DNA of 13,507 nucleotides from contig DEBW01000127.1 of the NCBI GenBank assembly GCA_002348905.1, positions 11,700 through 25,206 on the forward strand, written 5' to 3'. The notes below the pieces were generated by a model. The model worked only from the letters and a program-made list of their open reading frames with translations, made no database searches and was not told the DNA's origin. The DNA is from Ruminococcus flavefaciens (GTDB taxonomy: Bacteria; Bacillota; Clostridia; Oscillospirales; Ruminococcaceae). The translations under genes were made by a program, and so were the position numbers. Positions within the stretch are counted from its first letter, which is position 1; each line of letters starts with the position of its first letter. Shown one piece after another: positions 1 to 6,927 of this stretch.

Positions 1-1672
1 TTACTCCATGGCAGAACATCCTCTTTTCTATTTCTTCCCTACTGTTTACATCCATATTAAGTACAGAAGCTACAGGAAAGCAATAAAACGGCTTTTCCAT
101 TATTCTTGCATGAGAACCTTCCGGCAGGATGAAATCACCGTCAGCAACTACCACCACAAGCATATCCTTAGCGTATCTCTCCATAAGAGCCACATCTTTG
201 ATGTATTCCTTCTCACCAATGAAAAGATGCGTAAGTTTAAGATTTTCTACAAGTTTTTTAAGGTTTTCGATGTTTTCTACCCTGTGCATCTGTACACCAA
301 ACCCCTTTACGATATTTCTCACCATATTATTATAGTATTCACGCACGATAGGATGCGGAAACTTTTCAAAATGCAGAAAAGCTCCGAGACAAAGTTTTTC
401 TCTCTGGTCTACGGACATACAAGAGGTATTGTCAACAACACGCTGAGGTATGCTTACTCTTACTGTTGTACCTTCTCCCTGTTTGCTGTTCAGAGTAAGA
501 AAACCTCCGAGCACCGAAACGAAACCCGATACTATAGCAAGACCAAGTCCAAGACCGCTGACATTTCTTGTACGGCTTGAATCAGCCTGATAGAACATAT
601 CAAAAAGACGTTCCATCTGGTATTCGGTCATGCCTATGCCTGTATCAGTGACCTCAATACGCAGATTAACGCCGTATGTTTTCTTTTCAGTTGATATACG
701 GACGTACACTCCGCCTTCATATGTATATTTCAGACCATTCATTATAAGGTGACGAAGTATCTTTTTAAGCTTGCTGACATCACCGTTCAATATTGAGGGT
801 ATAGCCGGATCAACATCTATTACAAGCTCAAGTTCTTTCGACTTGTGCGGACGTATCTCGTTTACAAGGTCACTAAGCACCGACGAAAGCATATAGTCCT
901 CATCATTTCTTGCAAGCTTGCCGCTGACTATCTCTGAATAATCGAGTATATCACATATCTGGTCTGCTACACGCTTTCCGGCATCGTGTACAGCACAAAG
1001 GTCTGTCAGTACCTCTTTGTCATCCTCCTTGTCCATACATATTCCCGACAGACCGATAACAGCATTTATAGGTGTGCGAAGTTCGTGCGAAACATTTGCG
1101 AGAAAATCATTAAGGCGTTCCGTCACCTCTGTAAGCTGTCCTATTTCTTCATGAGACCTTCCAAGAACCTCATTCCACTTGTCTATGACAGTACGTGAAA
1201 AAAGACATACCATATGCATCATAACGATATGCAGTATGATACGTGTTACAGCAAGCAGATCAAACTTTCCGCCGTCCTGTACAATTCCTACGATACCATA
1301 TCCGAATGTCAGATAATACGTTATCTGACACATAGTTATAAGTCCCTTTATGCCCGTCATTGTACAAAGCACGACAATAGCTGACATTACTGCGGCTAAG
1401 TCAAAGGTACTTGTGGTATGACTTCCGTAAAAGAAAAATGTAAACATCATAAGGGAAGAATACATCCATATCCTGCTGTTGTAGGAAAAACGGTGCTGGA
1501 TATGCATTATCCAGCTGACAGTAACACCAAGTATTATCATGAGCACTGCCCATTTTTCCCAGCCAAGAAGCAGAGATTCAAAAATGAGCAGTGCTGAAAA
1601 AGCTGTATAGCTTATAAGTATAACGAAATGGGAAGTCTGAAACAGGTCTTTTTTTTCTGTATCACGTTTCAT
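1..1672 (-). CDS. Membrane hybrid sensor histidine kinase (partial, C-terminus beyond left edge)
   Basis: About 557 residues are visible and the frame stays open to base 2, so the protein continues past the left edge. The first ~165 residues form about six hydrophobic membrane segments with no large extracellular sensor domain. A short linker leads to the phosphoacceptor H-box, with His196 in SHELRTPIN. The ATPase domain has an N-box with Asn312 (HLIMNGLKYT), a G1 box with Asp343 (TDTGIGM), an F-box (LFDMFYQAD) and a G2 box (GLGLGLAI), so the kinase looks active. From ~residue 415 on, an alpha/beta region resembles a degenerate receiver without clear acidic-pocket or phosphoacceptor residues; a true receiver often follows in such hybrids, but that part is outside the window. 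The ATG lies 3 bases after the stop of the c-di-GMP protein gene. Its GAGGGAG ribosome site lies inside the end of that gene, indicating co-transcription and probable translational coupling. The stimulus is unknown. Confidence 0.9.
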   Translation of the reverse strand, partial: MKRDTEKKDLFQTSHFVILISYTAFSALLIFESLLLGWEKWAVLMIILGVTVSWIMHIQHRFSYNSRIWMYSSLMMFTFFFYGSHTTSTFDLAAVMSAIVVLCTMTGIKGLITMCQITYYLTFGYGIVGIVQDGGKFDLLAVTRIILHIVMMHMVCLFSRTVIDKWNEVLGRSHEEIGQLTEVTERLNDFLANVSHELRTPINAVIGLSGICMDKEDDKEVLTDLCAVHDAGKRVADQICDILDYSEIVSGKLARNDEDYMLSSVLSDLVNEIRPHKSKELELVIDVDPAIPSILNGDVSKLKKILRHLIMNGLKYTYEGGVYVRISTEKKTYGVNLRIEVTDTGIGMTEYQMERLFDMFYQADSSRTRNVSGLGLGLAIVSGFVSVLGGFLTLNSKQGEGTTVRVSIPQRVVDNTSCMSVDQREKLCLGAFLHFEKFPHPIVREYYNNMVRNIVKGFGVQMHRVENIENLKKLVENLKLTHLFIGEKEYIKDVALMERYAKDMLVVVVADGDFILPEGSHARIMEKPFYCFPVASVLNMDVNSREEIEKRMFCHGV

Positions 1673-1675
1673 AGC

Positions 1676-4039
1676 TTATTTCTCCCTCATCTTGTAATGA
1701 GTATCCTCTTCTATCATTGACAGCATGATATCTGCAAAGCGTGGATCAAACTGAGTACCCTTGCCGTTTATGAGTTCTCTTTTTACCTGCTCCTGTTCAA
1801 GAGGTTCACGGTAGCTTCTTCGGCTCGTCATAGCGTCATAAGCGTCAGCAACAGCAATTATCCTTGCTTCCTCAGGTATATCCGTGCCTTTCAGCCCGTC
1901 AGGATAACCGCCTCCGCCGAAGCGTTCATGATGCCAGCGGGCACCTACCGCAAGCTTTGGCATCTCCTTGATATTTTTGAGTATCTTTGCGCCCATTACA
2001 GGATGTGTCTTTATTATTTTAAACTCTTCATCAGTGAGCCTGTCAGGCTTGTTTATAACGGTATCAGGTATACCTATCTTTCCTACATCGTGAAGAAGAC
2101 CTATGATGTATATATCTTCCTGAGCCTTTGCGGAATATCCGGCTCTTCTTGCTATTTCACGGCTGTATTCGGCAACTCTGTCTGAATGACCGTTGGTATA
2201 CGTATCCTTAGCGTCGATAGCATCCGCAAGCGACTTTACAACGTGTATGAAAAGGTTCTGATTCTCTCTTGTTTTTCGCTCCACCTCATAGCTGAGACTT
2301 TTCTGTAGCTTTACAAGTTCAAGGATATGCTTTACACGCAGAAGAAGTACATCCGGCACGAAAGGCTTTACAATATAGTCCATTGCACCGAGAGAAAGTC
2401 CCTTGCTCTCAGTATTATTGCTGTCATCCGATGTAAGAAACATTACCGGAACTTCTGATATTACTCTTTCCATGCTCTGAAGCCGGCTCAAAGTATCAAA
2501 TCCGTCCATTTCGGGCATTTTTATATCAAGAAGTATCAGGTCAGGGAGGTTGTCCTCAACATATTTCAAAAGTGCATTTCCCGATCTCAGTGCTGTAACG
2601 TGCAGACCAGCCTTACTGAGGATACGTCCTGCCATATTCAGATTTGTCACATCATCATCAACTAAAACAACATTGCCGGAAAAATCATCCTGACCGTTTG
2701 AAGCAGATTCTCCTACAACTTCATATTCATGTGAAATAGAGATGCTTGCTCCTTTTTCAGTACGCCAGCCGTCAACGATATTGTCTATCACCTTGCCTAT
2801 AAAGTCCTCACGCACATCCGTGAGAAAAACGAAATACTGATTGTATCTGCAACGCATTATAACATCAGTCTTTCTGAGTGAACCTCTCAGGTGATCGCCG
2901 AAATCGTAGCAATATCTCTTATACTCTGTATCATTATTGCATTTTGCCGGTGAAAGAGTAAAGAGTATCTTACAGGCTGTACGCTGGTTTCTAATGACAT
3001 ATCTCATGATATACCTGTAAACATACGAAAACGATTCCTTGTCAAGCTGTAAGGCAAAGTCAGGTATTGTACGCTCGCCAAGTATTGCTGACAGGATATG
3101 AAGGTCGATCTCTTTTTCATTGACATCATCATCTGATGTCAGTGAATCTGTATACATAGCATAGCCATGTTTGCCGTTCTGCTTTACCAGTATCAGAGCC
3201 TTGTCCGCACATTTCAGCAGACTTTCATAATCATTTCCGTATTCCGGCACAAAAACAGCTCCCAAAGATACGCCCATAGGTATATCCATATCATTCCCGA
3301 TAAGCCGTTTAGCTCTGCTGACTATCTCATTATTCAATAATTCAGCCAGATCAGCAACATCTTTTTCCTCAAGCATCCCGTCACAGAAAAGAGCAAATTC
3401 ATCTCCGCCAAGTCTTCCGCATACATTGTTCTCAGTCATGACACTATTCAGCAATTCAGAAAATTCAACGAGCATCCTGTCTCCCATTTCATGACCGTAA
3501 ATATCATTCACAGGCTTGAATGAATCGAGATCAAGCATGATAAGGCATCCTTTACGTGTACTGCAAACCTTGGTAAATACTTTTCCGGCAGCAGTTTTGT
3601 TGAGCATACCTGTCAGCCTGTCTGTCGAAGCCTGAGCAATAAGGTCTTTCATAGCCTCATGCTTGGACAGTATATTCTCAATACGCCTGATAAGTACATC
3701 CGGATGAAACGGCTTGCGGATAAAATCCGAACCGCCTGCTTCAAATCCGTGAGTTTCAGTGTAAAAGTCCTCGTCAGCCGTAAGGAAAATAACAGGTATC
3801 TCATCTATACCCAGTGTTTTTTCTTTTGCACGAAGACATTTCAAAGTCTGAAAGCCATCCATTTCAGACATATTTATGTCAAGAAGTATCAGGTCAGGAA
3901 TATTCTGTTCATTAATATATCCTATAAGGGCTTTACCGGATCTGAGCGCAGTAACACGCATATTCTCTTTGCTAAGGATATGCCCTGCCAATTTCAGATT
4001 TGAGACATCATCATCAACAATAATTATCCATTTAGCCAT
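1676..4039 (-). CDS. Two-receiver response regulator with GGDEF and HD-GYP domains (putative bifunctional c-di-GMP enzyme)
   Basis: A cytoplasmic 787-residue protein. Receiver 1 (residues ~1-127) has acidic residues D9/D10/D11, phosphoacceptor D54, T87 and K109. A GGDEF domain (~138-300) carries an intact GGDEF at 211-215 and DLDSFKPVND at 170-179. Its inhibitory I-site position (202-205) is TENN, not RxxD. Residues ~310-445 resemble a second GGDEF fold with RYNQYF (398-403) in place of the signature, so it is probably inactive. Receiver 2 (~455-575) has D505, T536 and K558. HD-GYP (~600-780) has H618, H650-D651, HP at 679-680, HH at 703-704 and GYP at 711-713. By family knowledge GGDEF makes c-di-GMP from GTP and HD-GYP hydrolyses it. 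Net activity is unknown; phosphorylation by the kinase encoded next in the operon is a reasonable guess. The ATG follows GGGGAG by nine bases. Confidence 0.93.
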   Translation of the reverse strand: MAKWIIIVDDDVSNLKLAGHILSKENMRVTALRSGKALIGYINEQNIPDLILLDINMSEMDGFQTLKCLRAKEKTLGIDEIPVIFLTADEDFYTETHGFEAGGSDFIRKPFHPDVLIRRIENILSKHEAMKDLIAQASTDRLTGMLNKTAAGKVFTKVCSTRKGCLIMLDLDSFKPVNDIYGHEMGDRMLVEFSELLNSVMTENNVCGRLGGDEFALFCDGMLEEKDVADLAELLNNEIVSRAKRLIGNDMDIPMGVSLGAVFVPEYGNDYESLLKCADKALILVKQNGKHGYAMYTDSLTSDDDVNEKEIDLHILSAILGERTIPDFALQLDKESFSYVYRYIMRYVIRNQRTACKILFTLSPAKCNNDTEYKRYCYDFGDHLRGSLRKTDVIMRCRYNQYFVFLTDVREDFIGKVIDNIVDGWRTEKGASISISHEYEVVGESASNGQDDFSGNVVLVDDDVTNLNMAGRILSKAGLHVTALRSGNALLKYVEDNLPDLILLDIKMPEMDGFDTLSRLQSMERVISEVPVMFLTSDDSNNTESKGLSLGAMDYIVKPFVPDVLLLRVKHILELVKLQKSLSYEVERKTRENQNLFIHVVKSLADAIDAKDTYTNGHSDRVAEYSREIARRAGYSAKAQEDIYIIGLLHDVGKIGIPDTVINKPDRLTDEEFKIIKTHPVMGAKILKNIKEMPKLAVGARWHHERFGGGGYPDGLKGTDIPEEARIIAVADAYDAMTSRRSYREPLEQEQVKRELINGKGTQFDPRFADIMLSMIEEDTHYKMREK

Positions 4040-4112
4040 GATCTCATTCTCCCCAATATAAAAAGTTTTTATCGAATTTCATCCTTTTTGCAATTAGATA
4101 TAATTATTTTAT

Positions 4113-4141
4113 ATTATACCATATTACAAAGCTATTGCCCA
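4113..4141 (-). promoter_or_regulatory. Probable promoter of the c-di-GMP protein / histidine kinase operon
   Basis: On the minus strand a consensus -10 TATAAT (4118-4113) is preceded by TGG, giving an extended -10 (TGnTATAAT). At a 17-base spacing lies TGGGCA (4141-4136), which matches 4 of 6 bases of TTGACA. It would give a leader of about 65 bases before the ATG at 4039. The spacer is AT-rich, so other -10-like hexamers occur, for example TATAAT at 4187-4182 on the same strand. Confidence 0.55.
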
Positions 4142-4186
4142 GTGTTTTTTTAAAATTCCTCACGATTTGGCAGATATATCAATTAT

Positions 4187-4243
4187 AGCTGTTATATTTT
4201 ATGCAAGTTATTAAAATATACTATAATAACAGCTTTTTCTTTT
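4187..4243 (+). terminator. Orphan hairpin with U-tract (possible terminator of an unseen short RNA)
   Basis: The outer stem AGCTGTT (4187-4193) pairs with AACAGCT (4228-4234). An inner stem ATATTTTA (4194-4201) pairs with TAAAATAT (4212-4219) around a 10-base loop, leaving an eight-base bulge on the right side. TTTTCTTTT follows directly at 4235-4243, the layout of a plus-strand intrinsic terminator. No plus-strand gene precedes it, because the neighbour on that side is transcribed away. A TATAAT at 4099-4104 could start a short RNA of roughly 120 bases ending here, but its -35 is poor. It may instead be a chance AT-rich palindrome or a protein-binding site. Confidence 0.35.
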
Positions 4244-4301
4244 ACTTTTCATACTCATTTCATCTTGTTTTCATGTTATTTTAAGCCTGATTTAAGTTTA
4301 T
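4236..4301 (+). promoter_or_regulatory. Ladder of 11-bp direct repeats: putative OmpR/PhoB-type operator
   Basis: Hexamers start exactly every 11 bases: TTTCTT at 4236, TTTCAT at 4247, 4258 and 4269, then TTTAAG at 4280 and 4291. The last hexamer ends 10 bases before the -10 TATAAT at 4307, and no good -35 is present. Known OmpR/PhoB-family regulators bind tandem direct repeats at 11-bp spacing, and PhoB boxes replace the -35 at a similar distance. An activator-dependent promoter for the CotH-family lipoprotein is the natural reading. Which regulator binds, and whether the signal is phosphate, cannot be told from this window. Confidence 0.6.
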
Positions 4302-4306
4302 ACGTA

Positions 4307-4312
4307 TATAAT
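4307..4312 (+). promoter_or_regulatory. -10 box of the CotH-family lipoprotein gene
   Basis: A consensus TATAAT lies 42 bases upstream of the ATG at 4355. The expected -35 positions (AGCCTG at a 17-base spacing) do not match TTGACA. They are occupied by the 11-bp repeat ladder, which fits activator-dependent initiation. The transcript would begin near 4319. Confidence 0.55.
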
Positions 4313-4354
4313 ATAGACATGAACACAAGCAATGACTTAAATGGAGGAAGATAT

Positions 4355-6301
4355 ATGTTCAATAATAAATTCAAACAGTATACCGCTCTCGGACTCTCAG
4401 TGATTATGATGCTCTCAGCAGCTGCTTCATGTGCAAGTAACAGCAAAACAGAAGTATCTGACAATGTAAGCATTTCTGCTGAAAACTTATCCAATGATAA
4501 AAAATCAGATTCAGCAAATGCTGAATACGCTTCAAAGCTTTTTGATACATCATACGTTCATCAGATAAATATAACTATCTCCGAGGAGGACTGGTCTGAC
4601 CTTACTTCCTCACCTACTTCAAAAACAAAGTATCAGACAGATATTACTATCGACGGCGAAACGATAAATACCGTATCTTTCTCGACCAAAGGAAATACAA
4701 GCCTTTCATCAGTCGCAAATGACGAGGACAGCAACCGCTACAGCTTCAAGGTAAACTTCGGCAAATTCGTTGACGGACAGACATATTACGGTCTTAACAA
4801 ACTCAATCTCAACAATATCTATGCCGATGCTACATATATGAAAGACTACCTCAGTTATGAGATATTCCGTCAGGCTGGAGTAGATTCTCCGCTGGTAAGC
4901 TATGTATGGTTAACTGTAAACGGCGAGGACAAGGGTCTTTACATAGCAATTGAGGATATAAGCGAATCCTACCTTGAACGCACTGACAACAGCGACAGCC
5001 AGCTTTACAAACCTGAGACTGAAATGCTAGGTAATATGGACAAGATCGGTGGCAAGGACTTTCCTGATATGAAAGACGGCGATATGCCTCAGATGGGCGA
5101 AGGAAATATGCCTTCTTTCTCAGAAGATAATGAATCAGAAAGCAGCGATGCTTCAACATCTGACGGCGATAAAAAGTCAAAGAAAAAAGGAAACAAAGAA
5201 TTCAAATTTGACGGTAAAATGCCTTCATTCGGCGATGGTGAAATGCCTTCAATGCCGGAGGGCGGTTTCTCAGGCAAGTTTGACGGAGAAATGCCTTCAT
5301 TCGGAGACGGCGAGATGCCTTCATTCAGCGGCGGCGGAATGCCGGGAGGTATGCCTGGTGGATTTGGTTCAAGCTCAAACGGAGCTGACCTTTCCTACTC
5401 CGATGACGATATCGAAAGCTACTCTGACATATTCGACAACGCTGTAACAGATGCTGACGATGAAGCTAAAAGCAGAGTTGTCAAAGCGCTTAAAACTCTC
5501 TCAGAGGGAGAAAATATCGAAGACGCTGTTGACACTGATGAGGTAATAAGATACTTTGCTGCACACAATTTCGTGCTGAATTACGACAGTTATACCGGCA
5601 GTATGCTCCATAACTATTTCCTCTGCGAAACTGACGGAAAACTCTCAATGCTCCCTTGGGACTACAACCTCGCTTTCGGCGGATTCGGCGGAGCTTTCGA
5701 CGGAAACTTCGGCAAGGACAATAAAGGATCCGGCGATTCAGACTCAAAGGACACTGAAAACAAGGATAAGGAATCTTTCAAAACAGATGCTACTTCTCTT
5801 ATAAATACAGGCATTGACACTCCTCTTTCAGGTGCAGAAACAGATTCACGCCCGATGTGGTCATGGATAGCTTCAAATGAAGAATACCTCGAAAAGTACC
5901 ATGAAGTATATGACGAACTCCTCACAAACTACTTTGAATCAGGCAAATTTGAGGAGCAGATGAACGAGATATACGAAATGATACTCCCTTACATAGAAAA
6001 ACAAACTTCCTCCTTCTATGATGCCGAGCAGTTCAAAACAGGCTTTGAGACACTCAAAGAGTTTTGTCTGCTCCGTGCAGAAAGCATACGTGCTCAGCTT
6101 GACGGTGAACTCTCAGCCGATACCAGCAAGCAGAGCGACGATAAAAAAATTGATGCATCCGGCATCAATATAGATGATATGGGTTCACAGGGCATGGGCA
6201 AGGACAAAGACGGCTTCCCGAAAGGCTTCGGCAGGGATAATATGCCTGACTTCTCCAAGGACGAAGATACTGACAAAAAAGACGAAGAACCTACAGCATA
6301 A
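4355..6301 (+). CDS. CotH kinase family lipoprotein with Met-Pro-Ser-Phe repeat insert
   Basis: A predicted surface lipoprotein of 648 residues. The ATG is chosen because GGAGGAAG (4343-4350) sits just upstream; an in-frame ATG at 4265 lies upstream of the -10 box and has no support. Residues 1-25 form a signal peptide ending in SAAAS before Cys26, the likely lipidated residue. The CotH domain starts at ~62 (FDTSYVHQINITI) and continues through TKGNTS (111-116), YGLNKLNLNN (145-154), KDYLSYEIF (163-171) and GLYIAIED (194-201). It resumes at ~395 with HNYFLC (419-424) and PWDYN (434-438), where Asp436 probably helps bind metal-ATP. CotH of Bacillus phosphorylates spore coat protein CotB, but the substrate here is unknown. 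Between the two halves lies a low-complexity insert (~236-345) with repeated MPSF and GGMPGG, and the acidic tail has similar motifs. It is convergent with the GNAT gene and ends at a strong terminator. Confidence 0.9.
   Translation: MFNNKFKQYTALGLSVIMMLSAAASCASNSKTEVSDNVSISAENLSNDKKSDSANAEYASKLFDTSYVHQINITISEEDWSDLTSSPTSKTKYQTDITIDGETINTVSFSTKGNTSLSSVANDEDSNRYSFKVNFGKFVDGQTYYGLNKLNLNNIYADATYMKDYLSYEIFRQAGVDSPLVSYVWLTVNGEDKGLYIAIEDISESYLERTDNSDSQLYKPETEMLGNMDKIGGKDFPDMKDGDMPQMGEGNMPSFSEDNESESSDASTSDGDKKSKKKGNKEFKFDGKMPSFGDGEMPSMPEGGFSGKFDGEMPSFGDGEMPSFSGGGMPGGMPGGFGSSSNGADLSYSDDDIESYSDIFDNAVTDADDEAKSRVVKALKTLSEGENIEDAVDTDEVIRYFAAHNFVLNYDSYTGSMLHNYFLCETDGKLSMLPWDYNLAFGGFGGAFDGNFGKDNKGSGDSDSKDTENKDKESFKTDATSLINTGIDTPLSGAETDSRPMWSWIASNEEYLEKYHEVYDELLTNYFESGKFEEQMNEIYEMILPYIEKQTSSFYDAEQFKTGFETLKEFCLLRAESIRAQLDGELSADTSKQSDDKKIDASGINIDDMGSQGMGKDKDGFPKGFGRDNMPDFSKDEDTDKKDEEPTA
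5060..5389 (+). repeat. Degenerate repeats encoding MPSF/DGEMPS units inside the CotH-family gene
   Basis: Units such as NMPSF, KMPSF, EMPSM, EMPSF and EMPSF are followed by GGGMPGGMPGG. The DNA repeats too: ATGCCTTCATTCGG occurs at 5219 and 5291, each followed by a GA(C/T)GG(C/T)GA-like run and another ATGCCTTCA. Residues 259-285 between units are acidic, then lysine-rich. Such arrays can change copy number by slippage or recombination. Confidence 0.75.
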
Positions 6302-6305
6302 AAAG

Positions 6306-6339
6306 AAACAGGGAAAACTTCTAATAGTTTTCCCTGTTT
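6306..6339. terminator. Strong bidirectional intrinsic terminator
   Basis: A perfect 14-base stem (6306-6319 with 6326-6339, core ACAGGGAAAACT) surrounds the six-base loop TCTAAT. On the plus strand it lies 4 bases after the CotH-family stop and is followed by TTCGTTATTTT. On the minus strand it lies 4 bases after the GNAT stop and is followed by CTTTTA. It therefore can end both convergent transcripts. Confidence 0.88.
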
Positions 6340-6343
6340 TTCG

Positions 6344-6868
6344 TTATTTTGTTATCTCATAGCATCTGCACTGTATCATCTCGTCAGAGCCGAACTTTCT
6401 TCTTTCTTCACAGTCATTTGAATACTTCATACCGCACTTCTCCATCACTCGTCCTGAGCGTGGATTCTCAATGGCGTGCTTAGCTATGACCTTATCAAAA
6501 CCGCTGTTGAAAAGTTCCGCAATGACAGCCTTTACACATTCTGTCATGATACCTCTGCCCCAGTAGTTATACCCCAGAACATAGCCAACTTCTGCGGCTT
6601 TGCCATTTTCTGTAATATCAACTACGTCTATGCATCCAATAAGCTCACCTGAATCTTTAAGAGTTATACCCCAGCGGTACTCAAAGCCTTTTTCTGCTTC
6701 ATCGAGGCACATTTTCAAAAACTCCTGCGTTTCTGATATATCCTTGTGAGCGTACCAGCGGCAGTATTCTGCTACACGTTCATCACTTACCCAGTTGCGG
6801 AACATCATTTTCCCGTCACCTTCTCTAAGCGGACGAAGTATCAGTCTTTCAGTAGTCAGTGTACTCAT
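6344..6868 (-). CDS. GNAT family N-acetyltransferase (RimJ/RimL-like)
   Basis: A soluble 174-residue protein. It begins STLTTERLILRPLREGDG, the typical start of RimJ/RimL-type acetyltransferases. The acetyl-CoA pyrophosphate loop is YWGRGIMTE, preceded by the EVGYVLG strand, and the C-terminal NPRSGRVMEKCGMKY segment is also typical. The family transfers acetyl from acetyl-CoA to protein N-termini or small amines; the substrate is not predictable. The start at 6868 is preferred over an in-frame ATG at 6883, because GGAGGT (6874-6879) lies seven bases upstream of the former while the latter has no ribosome site. It lies downstream of the transglutaminase-like gene, with a hairpin between the two. 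No clear promoter of its own is visible, although TATAAT at 6932-6927, overlapping the upstream stop codon, could serve with a poor -35. Confidence 0.88.
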   Translation of the reverse strand: MSTLTTERLILRPLREGDGKMMFRNWVSDERVAEYCRWYAHKDISETQEFLKMCLDEAEKGFEYRWGITLKDSGELIGCIDVVDITENGKAAEVGYVLGYNYWGRGIMTECVKAVIAELFNSGFDKVIAKHAIENPRSGRVMEKCGMKYSNDCEERRKFGSDEMIQCRCYEITK

Positions 6869-6888
6869 GTTTTTTACCTCCATGTTAA

Positions 6889-6918
6889 AAATTCAGGGAC
6901 GGATATTCCGTCCCTTTG
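6889..6918 (-). terminator. Hairpin between the transglutaminase-like and GNAT genes (intrinsic terminator or attenuator)
   Basis: AGGGACGGA (6895-6903) pairs perfectly with TCCGTCCCT (6907-6915) around a three-base loop. Read on the minus strand, the direction of both flanking genes, it is followed by GAATTTTTAAC. The U-run is short and starts three bases after the stem, so termination is probably partial, and read-through could supply GNAT mRNA. Confidence 0.65.
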
Positions 6919-6927
6919 ATATAAGTA

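Larger units (their letters stand above)
4040..4354. other. Divergent regulatory spacer, 315 bases, no gene
   Basis: This AT-rich gap separates the minus-strand signalling operon from the plus-strand CotH-family gene. It holds a minus-strand promoter (4113-4141), an inverted repeat with a U-tract (4187-4243), a six-step ladder of 11-bp direct repeats (4236-4301), a plus-strand -10 (4307-4312) and the ribosome site of the cotH-like gene (4343-4350). No credible small ORF and no recognisable c-di-GMP riboswitch core was found. Confidence 0.8.

Noticed and set aside
8..580. 190-residue plus-strand open frame at the left edge
   Set aside because: It lies antisense to the histidine kinase, which has clear H, N, G1 and G2 boxes. 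No ribosome site, and the translation has no domain character.
4265..4354. Extended N-terminus for the CotH-family protein from ATG 4265
   Set aside because: It would start upstream of the -10 box and inside the repeat ladder, and would bury the signal peptide. ATG 4355 has GGAGG at proper spacing.
4040..4354. c-di-GMP riboswitch in the spacer next to c-di-GMP genes
   Set aside because: No GEMM-I or GEMM-II core motifs were seen; leaders on both sides are short and AT-rich.
6869..6883. Upstream ATG (6883) for the GNAT gene
   Set aside because: No ribosome site in front; GGAGGT is correctly placed for ATG 6868.
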